The notes beneath the pieces are model-generated. The model worked only from the letters and a program-made list of their open reading frames with translations. It was not told the DNA's origin and searched no databases. Shown in pieces: positions 1-13,358 of a stretch of 64,000 bases of DNA. Position 1 is the first letter of the stretch. Every line of letters starts with the position of its first letter. The DNA is from Rhizoctonia solani. Taxonomy: Eukaryota; Basidiomycota; Agaricomycetes; Cantharellales; Ceratobasidiaceae. Made by a program: the position numbers and the translations under genes. The stretch spans positions 1,488,001 to 1,552,000 of the forward strand of contig NC_057383.1 of the NCBI RefSeq assembly GCF_016906535.1, in the 5' to 3' direction.

Positions 1-603
1 TATATGAAGGATACCATATTTACCCATAGATGAAGAGTGGGCCATAGTGAGTCGTACAAGTCGTTCCAGTCGTGGTGGTCGCTAGTCTTCCCCAATGAGC
101 TCAGCCCGGGTGCGTGTTCAGCACGCGTTGTTTGCTTCTCGAGCTCGCGTGCGGGATCACATGATTCCTGGACCCCTTATCCTCGAGTGATATTATTTTA
201 AATTACTTGCCACTTCAGCCTATTCTACGAGCCCTGCCTCGGGAGGGAAAGCGATTGAAAATTCTCGTTTTATTCGTCGCATTATTTGGCTTGCATGAGG
301 CTATCGAATCTATATAAATCTGCAACTTAAGCGGCCGACAATCAAGCATCATGCACGATTGATAACTGGGCTACCCGGTGGTGTAGCTATATGATAAAGT
401 ACTGGTGTGAGACTTAAATTAAGCAATTAATGAAAGTTGACCAGAAAGAAACATCTTCAGCTCCAATTTTTGCTCGTTATTGTTAAGCTTAAGTACATAC
501 ATTGGCATATGCATAAGTATATTCATTACATAGTAGTAGGCAATGTTGATCGATCAAGCTAGTGCTACAGTCTCATGTTAAGTGGGTTTCAACTATAAAT
601 ATG
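1..603. other. left-edge intergenic region
   Basis: No supported gene. The stretch is AT-rich from about 190 onward and lies downstream of the stop codon of C14 gene A on the minus strand. No RNA gene or repeat was recognised. Confidence 0.5.
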
Positions 604-2930
604 CTAAGAGCTGTGCCCCCTCCGAAGGGCCACAGTCAGGCATTCAGTTCCCCATCTACTTTCAGATCCATCCAAGTCTTTAGATGCCCCTCGAGATTCA
701 CCAGGCTTCAGCTCAAATGCCGATTTTTGCTTGACGTGATCCAGTTCCAGAGGCTCTGTGGACCAAAACACCTTCATATATCCAACTTCCACCTGACCGC
801 TCGAGGATATGTTGAATTTTACAGGGGCTCCCCCGTCGGCTCCGTCGCCGATCACTAGCTGACCTCCAGGAGCAAGATTTGGCGCGCCTTCACCATTTGC
901 TACATTCTGCCCGAACATGTCCCCTATATTGTCATGAAAAATGTCAGCATATAGCCGTGGTAGGAAGGGTAAATAACAAGCCTACCGATAGAAAAATCGG
1001 CTGGGTCGAAGTAGAACATCCTGACATAGAGCGGCAAATTGATGTTGTTGTGAAGCTTGAGTCCATGCAAGGAGGTGGGATCTACCACTAGTTCGACTAC
1101 GCTGGCTTCAGCATGTACATGTTCGGGCTCTTTGAGATACTTCCGACGGGCCCTGTCTCCTTCCCTGGTCGCGACTTTCACCATGCTCATCTCCAGGTTC
1201 TCATCCTGGTCGAGGTTCGTGTGTTGAAGGTACCATCTCCACTTTGCGGCAGCGAACAGCACCACCTCCACTTCCTCTCGAATTAAGGGCTTATGATGCT
1301 CCAGCTTCTCAACACCATATCTCTTGGATGCATTATCGTACCAATAAAAACGACCTCTGGCTCGGCTGTGTTTGTCGCAGTCTTGCCGGACGGCGGTCGT
1401 CGAACCTCAGGGCTACATCGGCGGCGCCCCGGTTGAGACTATCTTGTAGCCTATGCCACTCTCATCCATGCTACCTATACGCGATCTGAACCAGGGAATA
1501 GGAGCTTCTGGTCTTTGGACGATATCCATACTTTGAGCATTAGATCGTCCTTGGATCGTGCTGAATGAACCGCGCATATAGTTTGTTGCCGTTAATATTA
1601 CCGACGGTAGATTCGAACCGCACAAGTTGCACTTGAGCCATAAGTTTCTCAACTTGAATCGGCCGATGACTCGGAGTTCTTGGTGGGGGACTTGTGCAGT
1701 TCCCAGGTAGATTTCAGAGTACACCTGACGCGGCTCCAGCCTGAGAACCCACGATCGTCTACGCGATCGTGTTCCACATCGATGAATGTTGCGTTGCGAG
1801 AGGTGACACATGAGTTGAAAAGAATCGGTCTTTATGTGTACCATAGCACTGTGGAGACTGTTCTCTGTACACGCAGTCAGACGACCATCAGATTGTTCGT
1901 TAGCTCTGAAGTGCCATGTTAATACTTACGAAGGCATACGAGAGACATCAGCAGGTTATGGCATGTAATGTTATCAACACCATGGACTTCGCATTTTCTT
2001 CAGCAGCTCAGAGGTGAACAAGCCATGCCCGCCTTCTTCGATCGCTTTCTGATGAGCTCCGCAAGCTGCAAAGTAAATATGCGAGCTCTGGTCTGCATTC
2101 AGCAACAGCTCCGCATCACGGTGTTTCTTGATCGATAGGAATGACTGAATGTCCATCACGTTACAAGTTCATCGTCTATATCGGCTGGATCTGGTGCTGA
2201 CTTCCGCGCTTCGTACATTCGATCTCGTTTTGTCGGCTTCAGTGATGCCTCATCACGATTACCCGAGGCGGAGTGACACGAATCAAATATCACGATCTAT
2301 TCAAGCAGTTAGCTAGAGCGCAATAAATAATTCAAGATTATAACTTACGATGTTATCACCTTTTTCAGCAGCAAGCTTGTTGAGCAATTGGGCAATTGTC
2401 TTGTCGGGAATGCAATTGGTCTTGACCGTGGTGGTTCCGGGAGTCCTCTCCATAGTCATATGGGAATATCACTTGGATCTTCTTCGCTCCATATCTCTCC
2501 TTCCATTCTTGGTTTGCTTCCGCTAGGCCACCATGCCCGGCGTAGTAAATCAGAATCGGGTCACCGCGATTAATGTGGGGGTTACTCCAGAGGTTCTGGA
2601 ACTCGTCGATAATACGTTTCCTTGTCGCATGTTCGTTCCGGAGATTGACAATATGGTCGGAGGGGACGCCGAGGTCAGCCATCAGAAAGTTGGAGACGTC
2701 GTCTGCGTCACTGACGGCTCCCTTCAGAGCTTTCAGAGATGAATATTCATCTATTCCAATAGTGAGAGCATATAGTCTCAGAGGTGATTTTCTGAAGAAG
2801 AGTTTAGCGCATCGAATATCGAATAGGGGGATAGATGAGCCTGACCTCTGTACGTGGTGCTTATTCCTCCTGTATCGGGGCTCGAGGTATGGAGTAGTGC
2901 ATTCTCTTTGGCTGATCCAGGCTTCCTAGT
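604..2930 (-). pseudogene. C14 caspase-like gene A, heavily frameshifted
   Basis: Paralogue of the four downstream C14 genes. Reading on the minus strand, the peptidase domain begins with YALTIGIDEYSSLKALKGAV (near 2770) and keeps the His motif YYAGHGG (about 2530). After a 52-bp intron (2297-2348) comes the Cys motif FDSCHSASG. The C-terminal module follows, with recognisable blocks SPQCYG, QAGAASGV, VLFAAAKWRWYL, MFYFDPADFSI and VGYMKVFWST, and a TAG stop at 604-606. The frame changes at least eight times: near 2448, 2163, 1990, 1815, 1745, 1720, 1430 and 1330. I call it a pseudogene, though assembly error could contribute. The 5' end is uncertain because no clear ATG exon could be fixed upstream of about 2790. 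Caspase-like C14 proteases cleave after specific residues and often act in regulated cell death, but no function can be claimed for this copy. Confidence 0.75.
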
Positions 2931-4120
2931 CGCAAACTCAGATATCGATTCCCAATAGTAATTAATAATATATACCTTTTGCTCCGTAGTTTACCTTGCA
3001 GGTATCGTTTCAGTGATTGAATAGAGAGAAGGGAAGGCATTCGAATAAAGGATACGAAGGGTATCTATAGGTGTAATACAGTATTTGACCGAGAAGTCAA
3101 ACCAAAAATCTTTGGGTCAAGTGAGTACGGCAGGTCGATATGCGGGCTTAGATTTGGGGTTAGAGACATTTATAAGTATCAATTGCACAGCACGTCCCGG
3201 CATCAACTTGTACAAACAGGCGCCAAGGTTTGCAACGTTTTGGCGTCAAACACCGCGAGACCATGAGTTCCTTATCCCGCCCCGCATTCGACCCAACAGC
3301 CTATGGGAAATGGATGAGCATATCATAGGTATGTCCCCTATTCTGATATGTACTTGGCTTCCCTCCAGTTTCGCCGTCCTATAATGGTATGGTTTATTTA
3401 TTTGCCGTTCCAAATTCTGTATAGCTGTGTATCATAGTGATCCGAACGAGTTCACAGTATCATATGGCCCTTATCATCGTCATAAGCAGTGTTGGTCATA
3501 TGATTCTAATGCCTCCGAGAATAGCAAGTCAGCATCCCGAGTTCTTGGAGTTCGAGATGCGCTTGTATCCCTATAGGTATTTTATAGACCACACCAAGAA
3601 GGATACCGTCGGCGGGTGAAAGGGAGATCAGCTAGAATACATGACGCCACAGCATACGTGTCCATAGTCCGTATATTTGGGTGCTTATTGTTCAATAGCT
3701 GCGCCCACTGATCATTATTTGTAAATAACACAGTACCAGCATGGGCTATTCAAGTGCGCGTTGAGAATGGCCGTCACATCGCAGAAATGCTGTGGTAACT
3801 CTTGGCATCTGAGGAACCTGCACATACATGCATAAAATGGCGCTGTGCCGGGGCCGTGCATGCGATGCCTTTCATCCAACTGAAAGCGCCGAAGATGCTC
3901 AAGTACAGATAAAACTCCTGTGAGTGGTTAGGGCCCCCAGAATCAGAACCACCCTTAGTCGATATCTGCGTACAGCCACATCTTCAATAATCGTGCTGAT
4001 CGCGCCTGACTTACGGTAGGATCAATATCATCAGTCATCCCAGTTCCATAACTTATAATCTCACAAGACTTCTAATCTTTCCACCACTCCTATAGTTTTG
4101 TGCATCAAAGCTATTTGAAC
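2931..4120. other. intergenic region between C14 genes A and B
   Basis: About 1.2 kb separating the divergent genes A (minus) and B (plus), so it should hold both promoters. A short start at 3263 (MSSLSRPAFDPTAYGKW) runs into TAG directly before a donor-like GTATGT and is not supported as a gene. Nothing else was recognised. Confidence 0.4.
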
Positions 4121-6621
4121 ATGGCTTCAAACAAAGACTCAGAGAGGTAAGAAAGAAATTCCACTGAACTACCGAATACATCCTAGTTTAATCAATGGGG
4201 ATCGACAGAAACTCCAAGGACGAGCAACCAGGAGGGCCATCAGCCTCGTCCTCTGCTGGCGCAACTTCCGGAGGAGAAGAACGTGATAGCCAAGTCACTT
4301 TTCAGCTGGATAACGGAACTACTGCAGTTGAAACGTAAGCTTAAGTTTATAACCTTCATAGTATAGCGCAGGGTAGCGCTGATCACGCATACAGAACAAG
4401 TAATCATACATCCAAACTTCACGCACTTATCATCGGTATCAACGATTATCCCAACCTTTCCAAGCTCAAAGGGGCAGTGGCAGATGCTGATGCATTTGCG
4501 GAATTCCTGCAGTCCGATCTCAAGGTCCCAGCACAGCAAATCGTTAATCTCCGCGATAACGCCGCGACTCGACAGGCCATTATAGATTCCATCATGCAAC
4601 TTTGGAGCAACCCACACATAAACTACGGGGACCCGATTTTGATATATTATGCTGGCCATGGTGGTGCAAGGAGAGCAACAGAACAGTGGAAGAACGAAAA
4701 GGGTGCGCACGTGGTCCAGTCATATTTCCATTCGACTACGATGTCAAAGAGAATGTTCCTCGGAGCCGATTCTGTGCATCCCGACCGGACAATCGCTGGC
4801 TGCTGAACGAGCTTTCAATCAGAAAGGAGACAACATCGTAAGTAAAACGATATTTTCACTTGACATGGCTTCATAACATCTCAACAGACTGTGATCTTCG
4901 ACTCGTGCCATTCTGCATCCGGTACACGAGATTTGATCACGACCGGCCGAAAAAGGGGGTCCTGGACAGGCGAAAGAGATCCGCCGAGGTCAAGCAGATA
5001 TTCCTTGGGACATCGACAGCGATATCATCGATCCCAAGCTCGGCATAGTCCCACCACCCAAGAAGGACGACAAGCGCCATACTAATCTCCCATTGTGTGC
5101 TGACCAGACATCGCATGTGCACCTCGCAGCTTGCGGTTCGGAAGAAAAGGCTTATGAAGAAGATGGAAGAGGTGTGTTTACCGTGGCGCTACTGAAGAGT
5201 ATACGAGCACATGGGGTGGACAAGCTCACGTACCACAATCTGGTAAAATCGCTGCCGAGCTTTTCCAGGCAAGTCATGTATGCAGATACTAGAGTTAGTG
5301 ACCTGCTAATGGTCGATTGGTCTTGATTTAGTCAATCGCCCCATTGCTACGGCAAGCACAAAGACCGTGTACTGTTCGACTCGAGTGTTCCGTCGCGCAA
5401 GCACATTCTCATACCTGTGAAGCTTGATGCGGACAGTGACGATATACTACTAGAAGCTGGTGCCGCCTCTGGCGTTACCACAAAATCTGTATGGGAGATA
5501 TACGACTCGATCTCGGCAGAAGTGCCTCTCGGTAGATTCCAGGCAGAGCCCCCTCGAGTGTGGACCACTGTACTACGACCCACAGTGGCAGACGGTGACA
5601 AGTTATGTCGAGAGCACATGGATAAAACCGTATCCGGAGGCGATACTGGGGCTCGTGCATATGCCAGGCAAGTCAGGACCGGGGTGGTAGATGAGCTTCG
5701 AGTCTACTTTACTCCTGCAGCCAAGCAGCGTATCTTTCCTCCCGACGAAAGCAATCAGACAACGTCCTACTCGGTTGGATCTGGGTTGCATGATGTGGGA
5801 TATGTGGCTCACCCGGCAGAGGACAGCGCGGACCTAGTTGTCGACCTCAACCCCGAGTTTGATCGGGTGTTGTTCCGACTGTGCGACCGCCATGCTGAGA
5901 GCTATAAGGTTGCGACGCTCGAGAAGTGGGTACGTGTAGAGAGGACGGCTGTCGAGGAGGTACTATTTGCGGCAGCCAAGTGGAAGTGGCACCTGCAACG
6001 CAAGAACACGGATTCCGGCGACACAACCGACCTGGTGACAATGGAAATGGTCACTATGGGCGAACGCCAAGGCAGAGAGAGAAAGGTACTTGTGGAGGAC
6101 CAACGAAAGAGTATCAACGAAGATGGAATAGTTGAATTCGACGTGAGAAAACAAGACCTGTATGGGATCAAGCTGACTAGTCAAGTCGAGCAACCCCTGC
6201 ATATTCGAATGTTCTACTTCGACACCACCGATTTCTCAATATGTAAGTGTAACTTAAATATCTTGAGGCATTACCTATTAAATCACTTCATATGATCATA
6301 GCCGATATGTTCGGACATGCGGTTGGTAAAGACGCAATGGTAGGCGCCAAAGGAACGTTTACAATAGGAGATAACGCCAAAGGTGGCGCCCCCCTGCAAT
6401 TCACGCTTAACCCTGATGAAAAGCTGGATTTGGGGTATATGAAGGTGTTCTGGTCGACGAAGCCACTGGAGATACATGGCATTGGACAGAGGCCAGTGTT
6501 TAACAGGAAGTCACGCCAATGGAGTCGGTTAAGGGGGTGTGGACATGATTTAGATGATGACATAGAATGGGGGACGGCGTTCTTGACACTAGTACAGCAC
6601 TCAGCAGACGCAAAGAATTGA
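4121..6621 (+). CDS. C14 caspase-like protein B (frameshifted in first half)
   Basis: The start is the ATG at 4121. Two short exons coding a Ser/Gly-rich leader (MASNKDSER, then NSKDEQPGGPSASS) precede the peptidase domain that begins LHALIIGINDYPNLSKLKG (about 4419). The His motif YYAGHGG is near 4646-4666. Intron 4838-4887 precedes the exon with the Cys motif VIFDSCHSASG. The intron ending just before 5332 has a GC donor (TCCAG/gcaagt) and a TTTAG acceptor. From 5332 to 6240 the C-terminal module is uninterrupted: SPHCYG, LLEAGAASGVT, GYVAHPAEDSADL, VLFAAAKWKWHL, MFYFDTTDFSI. The last exon gives DMFGHAVG and LGYMKVFWST and stops at 6621. Single-base frameshifts lie near 4718, 4775, 4805, 4825 and 4995. 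They may be real damage or sequencing errors. The product would be a presumed cytosolic Cys protease; substrate unknown. Confidence 0.75.
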
Positions 6622-7600
6622 TGGGCATACATGTACCTGAAGTTCATCTACGAAATGTAAATCATTCGGGTTGGTTCTACTGTACCAATTTTGGGAACAA
6701 GCTTTTGCAAATGTGTACAAAAAAGAGCATGTGACAGCGGAGCGAGTTTACAGTCCGGGAAAGTATCCCATACTCCCGTACCTAATTAGGGTTGACCAAA
6801 AAATATGGTGGTGGATTGGTATAGTGATATGTCTCCCACACGGGAGGCACTTTCGCATTGAATAGCGGTTGAGGCCATTCCATAGACCCCCATGTTTCGT
6901 CTACAAGGCCTTGGTAACGTGTATCACCACCACCTCTCCCTTGAGACTGTCTCGTGTCGTTATGTTAAATTTACGGATCGTATAGCACGCTTCGAATAAG
7001 GCATGAGGAGTTTCTCGTACTTGAGTAACGAACTTCTCAAACTATCTACCCATCCATGGCGATATCTTAGAGGATAAATGCTAAATACATGCAGACAAAA
7101 AACGGGGAGCCTTGCTAGCAGCCTGAGCTCGCTAAATTTAAGAGTCTGTCTTCTCAAGTTATTTTACCAACAAACCCTCATGTACCAAGACTAGACAATG
7201 TGTCGGGTCGTTATTCCGAGTATAACTAATATACCTGGAAGCGTCCAATTCTCCCAGACTCTTTTTGGAGCTTTTCGCCGCAAGCACACAGATTGATCTC
7301 GTACAGAGTTACAAAATTAACTAACACACCAGTTGACTCACGCCTGCGGCGTGGTGAACTGCATTACTAGGGTCCATTCGTATATAATTGCCTGATACGC
7401 ATAGTAGATCCCGAGCCCTCGCTTAAGGATGCAACTCGTCTATAGCTCACTGTCACTCGCCTTGATATCGTATGGTATCTATTACGGGGCTTTCTTTCTA
7501 AAAATACCCTACGCTCATATCTCAGCCAATTCGCGATCTACCTCCGGATGTACAAGCAGGTGCAATTATTTCTTCTAACGGAAACAAACATCATACACAA
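6622..7600. other. intergenic region between C14 genes B and C
   Basis: No gene supported. It contains the downstream region of B and the presumed promoter of C. No repeat, RNA gene or E-box was recognised. Confidence 0.4.
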
Positions 7601-9926
7601 ATGCAAAAAAACAGTATTAGCCGAAACATAACCGGCATAGACTGTATGGTAGAGCCCCTTGCAATCGCAGAAACCAAAGAACTTGGATTGTCATTCGATA
7701 GTGCCATTTTGGCAAGCAATTCTACAGACATCGATAACAACAACTCGTTTTACGCCCTAGTCATCGGCATCAATGATTATCCGAATCTCGATCGACTCTC
7801 AGGAGCCATTGCGGACGCAGATAGAGTGGTTAAATTCTTGTCTACCAATCTCCAAGTTCCTTTAGACCACATAATCAATCTTCGAAACGAGGAGGCATCT
7901 CGAGCTGCCATAATTCAGGGCTTCTTTAAACTCCGCGACGACCCACGTATCGTCAAAGGAGATCCCATATTCATATACTATGCTGGACATGGGGGATCAT
8001 GGAGAGAAAAACGGAACAGTGGTGCGGCGAACGAAGTCCAGGTTATCTTTCCGTATGATTATGGTGACCAAGAAATGGAGTCTGACCGCCTCATCAACTG
8101 CATTCCCGATCAGACAATCGCCACATTACTTAACAGTCTTTCCGAAGAGAAGGGGAATAATATAGTAAGCTCTTCAATCGCCGATCAAAATCTAACTATC
8201 TCTGACGTCAAGTCGCCAGACAGTTGTGTTTGACTCGTGTCATTCTGCATCAGGAAGCAGAGACGGATCTGGAGTGTTTCCCTCCATGCAGCCGCGCTGT
8301 GCCCGCTTCTACATGATATACCATGCGATCTTGATGACGACATACTCGGGGCAGCTCCTGCTCGTCGAAGAAAATCGCGTTCGGTGGAACCCATACTTTG
8401 CACTGATCAAGGATCTCATGTACTCCTAGCAGCGTGTGGCTCTAGGGAGAAAGCGTGGGAACAAGACCAACAGGGCCGGTTCACGACCGCACTGCTTGGG
8501 TCCTACAGTCGTGTCCCGTAGAGAAATTAACGTACCATAACTTAATTATCTCTTTACCAGATCTAATCAAGTAAGTCATTGTTTCATGGAGACCCTAGCT
8601 TATTGTCCACCATTGCTTTACTTTTGTAGTCAATCACCGCACTGTTATGGTGCCAATAAGTCTCGTGTAATCTTCAATTCACGTATCTCAAGCTCCCAAA
8701 ACGCATACATACCCGTTACGTTTGAAAGGGAGCTCTGACTCTTGGGGCTGGAACTTCCTCTGGTATCACTTCCGGGTCAATTTGGGAGCTACACCTCTCC
8801 GTAGCATATGATTCGCAACCTTTCGGAAGGTTTACTGCTAAAGGTCCCCGAGTTTCGACCACCACATTGACCCCGTTCACAGAAGAAGACAAAAGATCGC
8901 TTGAATTAATATAGCCCAGAAATCTAGGCTTCAACTGCGTCTATATGCACGCCAGCTGAATGCTGGAACAGGCAACGAACTCAAAGTGTGGTTCTCGCCC
9001 CAGGCTGCAAGGATGCTTTTTCATGACAGTGATCGAGAGACCTCGCAAATTAGCATGCCTTCCAAGCACGAGGTCGGTACATTCATCATTCAAGGGAGGG
9101 TGCCGACCTCGAGGTAGAAATTCATAACATAGATTCAGCCCCAGAAAGTTTAGAAGTGGCGTTTTCGATATGTGATTCAATAGCCCAAGCACATGGTGTC
9201 TCAAAACTAGAGCAACGGAAACCCGCTCAAAGACGTAACGTCGAGTCGGTGCTATTTGCCGCCGCGAAATGGAACTGGCATCTCCGGCGTATCAATGAAC
9301 AGCACATCAAGGAAGGCCGTCATTCAGTAATAGAAATGGGAATGTACAAAGTTGGCCAGAGCATTAGAGCTAACCGCCGGGAATTGTTCCAAGATCCCGA
9401 GTCTGTGCAGTTACATACGATGAAACAGGTACCGCTGCGCTGGTAGAATTCGTTGCGCGGAGTCGAGATCTGTACGGTATCAAGTTATCCAACAAAAGGA
9501 GCGTTCCACTCTATGTCAGTATGTTCTTCTTTGATGCAACAGACTTCTCCATTGGTAGGCCCATTTACCATTGATACCTACCATATAATGCGGCTCATAT
9601 AGCCTATAGTGCACCTTTTTGGACATAGCGCGTCGAACGGCCAGGGTGATCCGGAGCTTCCTGCCGATGGAGAACTCTTTATTGGCGACGCTGTTGACGG
9701 TGGCTCTCCGCTCAAGTTCACTATTCCCCTTACAAAGAAGGTTGAAGTAGGGCACTTGAAGTCTTTTGGTCCACTGACCCACTCGAACTGGATCACGTTC
9801 CTCAACCATCGGCCTTTGATTCCAGGTCGAGCCGGGGGGTAACTAAGGTTTCCAAGCACAGAGTAATGAAAGATTGGGGAACCGTCTGTCTAACATTAGT
9901 TCAACACTCGCCCTCGGAAAGGTAAT
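7601..9926 (+). pseudogene. C14 caspase-like gene C, at least seven frameshifts
   Basis: The ATG at 7601 opens a clean exon coding a ~50-residue leader and the peptidase domain (YALVIGINDYPNLDRLSGAI, His motif YYAGHGG near 7977-7997, then CIPDQTIATLLN). Intron 8165-8219 precedes VVFDSCHSASGSRD. After that the frame must change near 8300, 8500, 8743, 8912, 9108, 9420 and 9762 to keep homology with paralogue E. The recovered blocks are HVLLAACGSREKAWEQ, SPHCYG, LGAGTSSGIT, YARQLNAGTGNELKVWFSP, VLFAAAKWNWHL, MFFFDATDFSI, GDAVDGGSPLKF and WGTVCLTLVQHS, with a TAA stop at 9924-9926. Each break fits one missing base. The catalytic His and Cys motifs are intact, but the encoded protein would end soon after the Cys exon. 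It is either a decayed copy or a badly polished one. Confidence 0.75.
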
Positions 9927-10782
9927 TTAATCGGATCTAGATGATCATATGCTTATAGTATGTCCTTTCTCGCAAATTGGCCTATATGCCATACGTATCA
10001 TTCACTCGACTTCAGTATTATTACAATGCAGTATTCGTTTATTTATACACGCTAAGCGTTACTAGTGCTAGCATGACACCCCTTTGTACATCATCTCTAG
10101 AGCGTTAATTCGATTACTAAACACCAATGTATTAGAGTAGCCCACCTTCCTAGATACATATAACTTATTACCAATTATTACTATTCCGCTATTTATTTAA
10201 CTACTAAAGACACAGGGGTGATAATGGTTTGGCCACTAACGTGGAAAACCCACCTTACCAAGCGCGGAGCCATCTGAGTGAGTGTCGAGTGAATCAGGTT
10301 GGTAGGATGCTCTATAGCCAAGCAACTGTACCGCTTTGCCCACGCACCCTGAAATATACCATCTTGAAGATGCGACGAGTCGGGGAGACTTACATGTACT
10401 GTAAAGTCAAACCCGAATGTGAGTATCCTACGGGTCATGATGGGCCATAATCCGGAGCCTGGTAATAATAGTAACTGATAGGCTGATTGGATATATCCAG
10501 ATTGATACGAGAACATTCGGCCCCATCGGGTCATATCTGGATGAAAATCAGCTAGCGCTTTAGCAAGGTCTTTTTCAGATGATCGTCTTAAATAATCAGG
10601 ACGAGACGGCAGCCTTCTACTCTCACAAGCACAGCTTCGGCGCGCCTCGGATGTACAATTTATAAGCTCAAGTACAACCACTGTCGCTCTCGCCCCGCTA
10701 ATATAGTCCTTGTTATACGGCCAAGCAGTGCTCCATTTACATATTACCAGAACCCTATAGCTATAGTACTAGTACTCCACAA
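9927..10782. other. intergenic region between C14 genes C and D
   Basis: About 0.85 kb. A 162-codon minus-strand open frame (10193-10681) has no recognisable motif and no homology that I can name, so it is not annotated as a gene. Confidence 0.4.
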
Positions 10783-13072
10783 ATGAATAATCCGGTGTGG
10801 GGGGACATCAGCCACCTTCACGAACGTAAGTGTATGCTAGCCACGAGACTTGGGTTGGTCTAACGCCCTGTCAAGCACCAGATGGCTAGGAGCAAGTCTT
10901 CATGCGCTAATAATCGGGATCGATAACTATCCCAAACTTATATCGCTTGCTGGGTCCATAGCTGATGCCCAGCAGATGGAGATGTTCCTTGTTTCTGATC
11001 TCAAGGTCCCCAAAGATCATATCATCTCTCTCTATGATCGATATGCATCTCGAAAAGCGATTATGAACGCATTTATGATGCTTCAGAAAGATCCACGGAT
11101 CCACGAGGGAGATCCGATACTCATTTTCTTTGCCGGTCACGGGGGTCTAGCTGAAGCGGAACCGAAATGGAGGCAAAAGTATGGGTCCAGCAAGATTCAG
11201 GTCATATTTCCCTACGACTATGGCCTCCCTGTTAGCAATTCCAACAGCTCTGTGGATTGTATTCCAGACGTAACTATTGCTGAGTTACTAAACCAATTAG
11301 CCGCTGCGAAAGGCAACAACATTGTGGGTATCGTCCTGGCATACTCACTGAATTCCTCCCTTTCTAATGCCTTTATAGACAGTTATATTCGATTCGTGTC
11401 ACTCCGCTTCAGGAACACGTGATGATCTGGAACGACCTGGTCTAAAGGCCGTAGTGCCGATGTACTATTTCCCATACCCGATGACATCGACGACGACATC
11501 CTCGCTCATTCATCACTCAGTACAAAAATAGGACGGAGCTCTGAGCTACTTTTATACTCAGACCAAGCATCTCATATTCATATTGCCGCGTGTGGCTCTA
11601 ATCAAAAGGCATGGGAGACGAGGGGCGGGGATATTTTACTGCAGTACTTCTCGATACACTTCGAAAAAGCCGGGTAGATAATATCACTTACGAGAACTTG
11701 CTGAAAGCATTGCCGTTAATATCTTCGTGAGTTTAGCTATCGGTGTGGTCCATGAGTCGAACTCACTTGCACCCACCCTCAGGCAGTCTCCTCATTGCTA
11801 TGGCCGAAACAAGAGTCGTATTCTATTCGACTCCCGCCTTGATGTACAAACTAGGGTCTTCATACCAGTCGTCTGTGACCTCGAGGATGATTCTTGGATC
11901 CTACAGTTGCAGGCTGGTGATGAATCAGGCGTAACCGAGGATTCGGTGTGGGATCTACATGAAACGGCAACAGAGGACTCTGTTCCACGCGCAAGAGTTG
12001 TTGCGGACTTTCCGGATATCGGGACTACGCTTTTGAGTCTCGGTAACAGGCAAGATGAAATGTGGCTAGATAAACTGGCGAGAGGGGCACCGAGACATAC
12101 CAAAATACGGGTATATGCGCGGCACCTACATGCTGGACAGGATACTGTGCTGCGAGTATGGTGCCCCGTCCAGAGCCTTCGCGACCTGCTTCGCCCACAT
12201 AATGCAGCATCAAATACGATTAATGGTACCATCCACGAAGTTGGATATGTAATGGAGCAGGATAGGATAGAGCCGATTTAGAGCTAGATTTCTACTCAAG
12301 AACGGCCAAACCGGAGGTCGTCTTTCGTTTGCGCAACCCAATTGCGGAGACGTATGGCATTTCGGAGCTCAAATATCGCAAGCCTGCGTCCAGAGAGGAG
12401 ATAGAAACAGTGCTGTTTGCCGCCGCAAAATGGAGATGGCACCTCGAACGAACAAACCGGTATCCTCAGAACCGGTCACCTCAAATCGACCCCATGACGA
12501 TGATGAGGATAGCCACGAGAGTGAGGGGGAAGCGAGAGTACCTCGATAAGCCCGTAACTATGCCAGCCCAGAGGGGGATGATCGAGTTTGTAGCAAGGGG
12601 AAATGATTTGTATGGCGTTGAGTTGATCAGTCGCTCAAAGTTACCACTATACATTAGAATGTTTTATTTCGACGCGACAGACTTCTCGATTGGTGAGCTG
12701 GTATTTTGTCAAGTGTATCATGCCTTTGACCTTTGACCCACTAACTTCTCTGATTTTAGGTGACATGTTTGGACAAACTGTTGCTAATGGTGCTGAGGAT
12801 GCAACAATCCCTGTAGGTGGAAAGATAGTGATCGGGGATGGTCGAGATGGGGGTTCCCCGCTGAAGTTTGGTGTTTCGCCCGAAAGTAGGGCTGAACTTG
12901 GCTATCTGAAGGTTTTTTGGTCCACTATTCCGCTTGAAGTCAGCGATATGGCTCAGAAGTCGCCTTCAAAATGCGCCCTGGGTCTATAGGAAGAGCCGTT
13001 GGCCGAGCGGAGGTTCAGCCAACCCATGACTGGGGCACTATGTGTTTAGCATTGGTGATGAAAGCTGCATAG
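10783..13072 (+). CDS. C14 caspase-like protein D (4-5 frameshifts)
   Basis: The proposed start is the ATG at 10783 (MNNPVWGDISHLHE), spliced to the exon at about 10852. That junction needs one extra base to stay in frame. The peptidase domain starts LHALIIGIDNYPKLISLAGS; the His motif is FFAGHGG (about 11130-11150); the conserved intron is 11324-11378; the Cys motif is VIFDSCHSASGTRDD. Another intron ends just before QSPHCYGRNKSRI (about 11782). The C-terminal module has LQAGDESGVT, YARHLHAGQDT, VLFAAAKWRWHL, MFYFDATDFSIG, DMFGQTVANG, LGYLKVFWST and DWGTMCLALV, with a TAG stop at 13070-13072. Frame breaks, all explained by one missing base, lie near 11440 (AAAGG), 11628 (GGGG), 12275 and 12962. 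The His/Cys dyad is kept. Substrate and role unknown. Confidence 0.78.
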
Positions 13073-13358
13073 CTAGTTAATATCGAAAATATATTTTCTG
13101 GAATAGGGTGGGACAATGGCCCTCGAGCCAGTTCATTTCAAGCCATAATTATTTCAGTTATAGAATTTGTCGTGCCTTGGTATACGGACTGGATTTCATA
13201 AACACTATTGATACCGCATATATTTGCGCGGGTGTGATTCCATATTGTTCAGTAACCCCTCATTCTTCGCAAACACACTTAGCCTATCCCCCGGCCCATC
13301 AACCCTTGCCCCTCTCCCCGGACTCAAGCAAAGGTATTTTCGAGGAATGAAATTCCAA

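Noticed and set aside
3263..3620. Short plus-strand gene starting MSSLSRPAFDPTAYGKW
   Set aside because: The frame meets TAG immediately before a donor-like GTATGT, and the following pieces match no family.
10193..10681. 162-codon minus-strand open frame between C14 genes C and D
   Set aside because: No recognisable motif, no clear context and no supporting introns; likely a chance frame.
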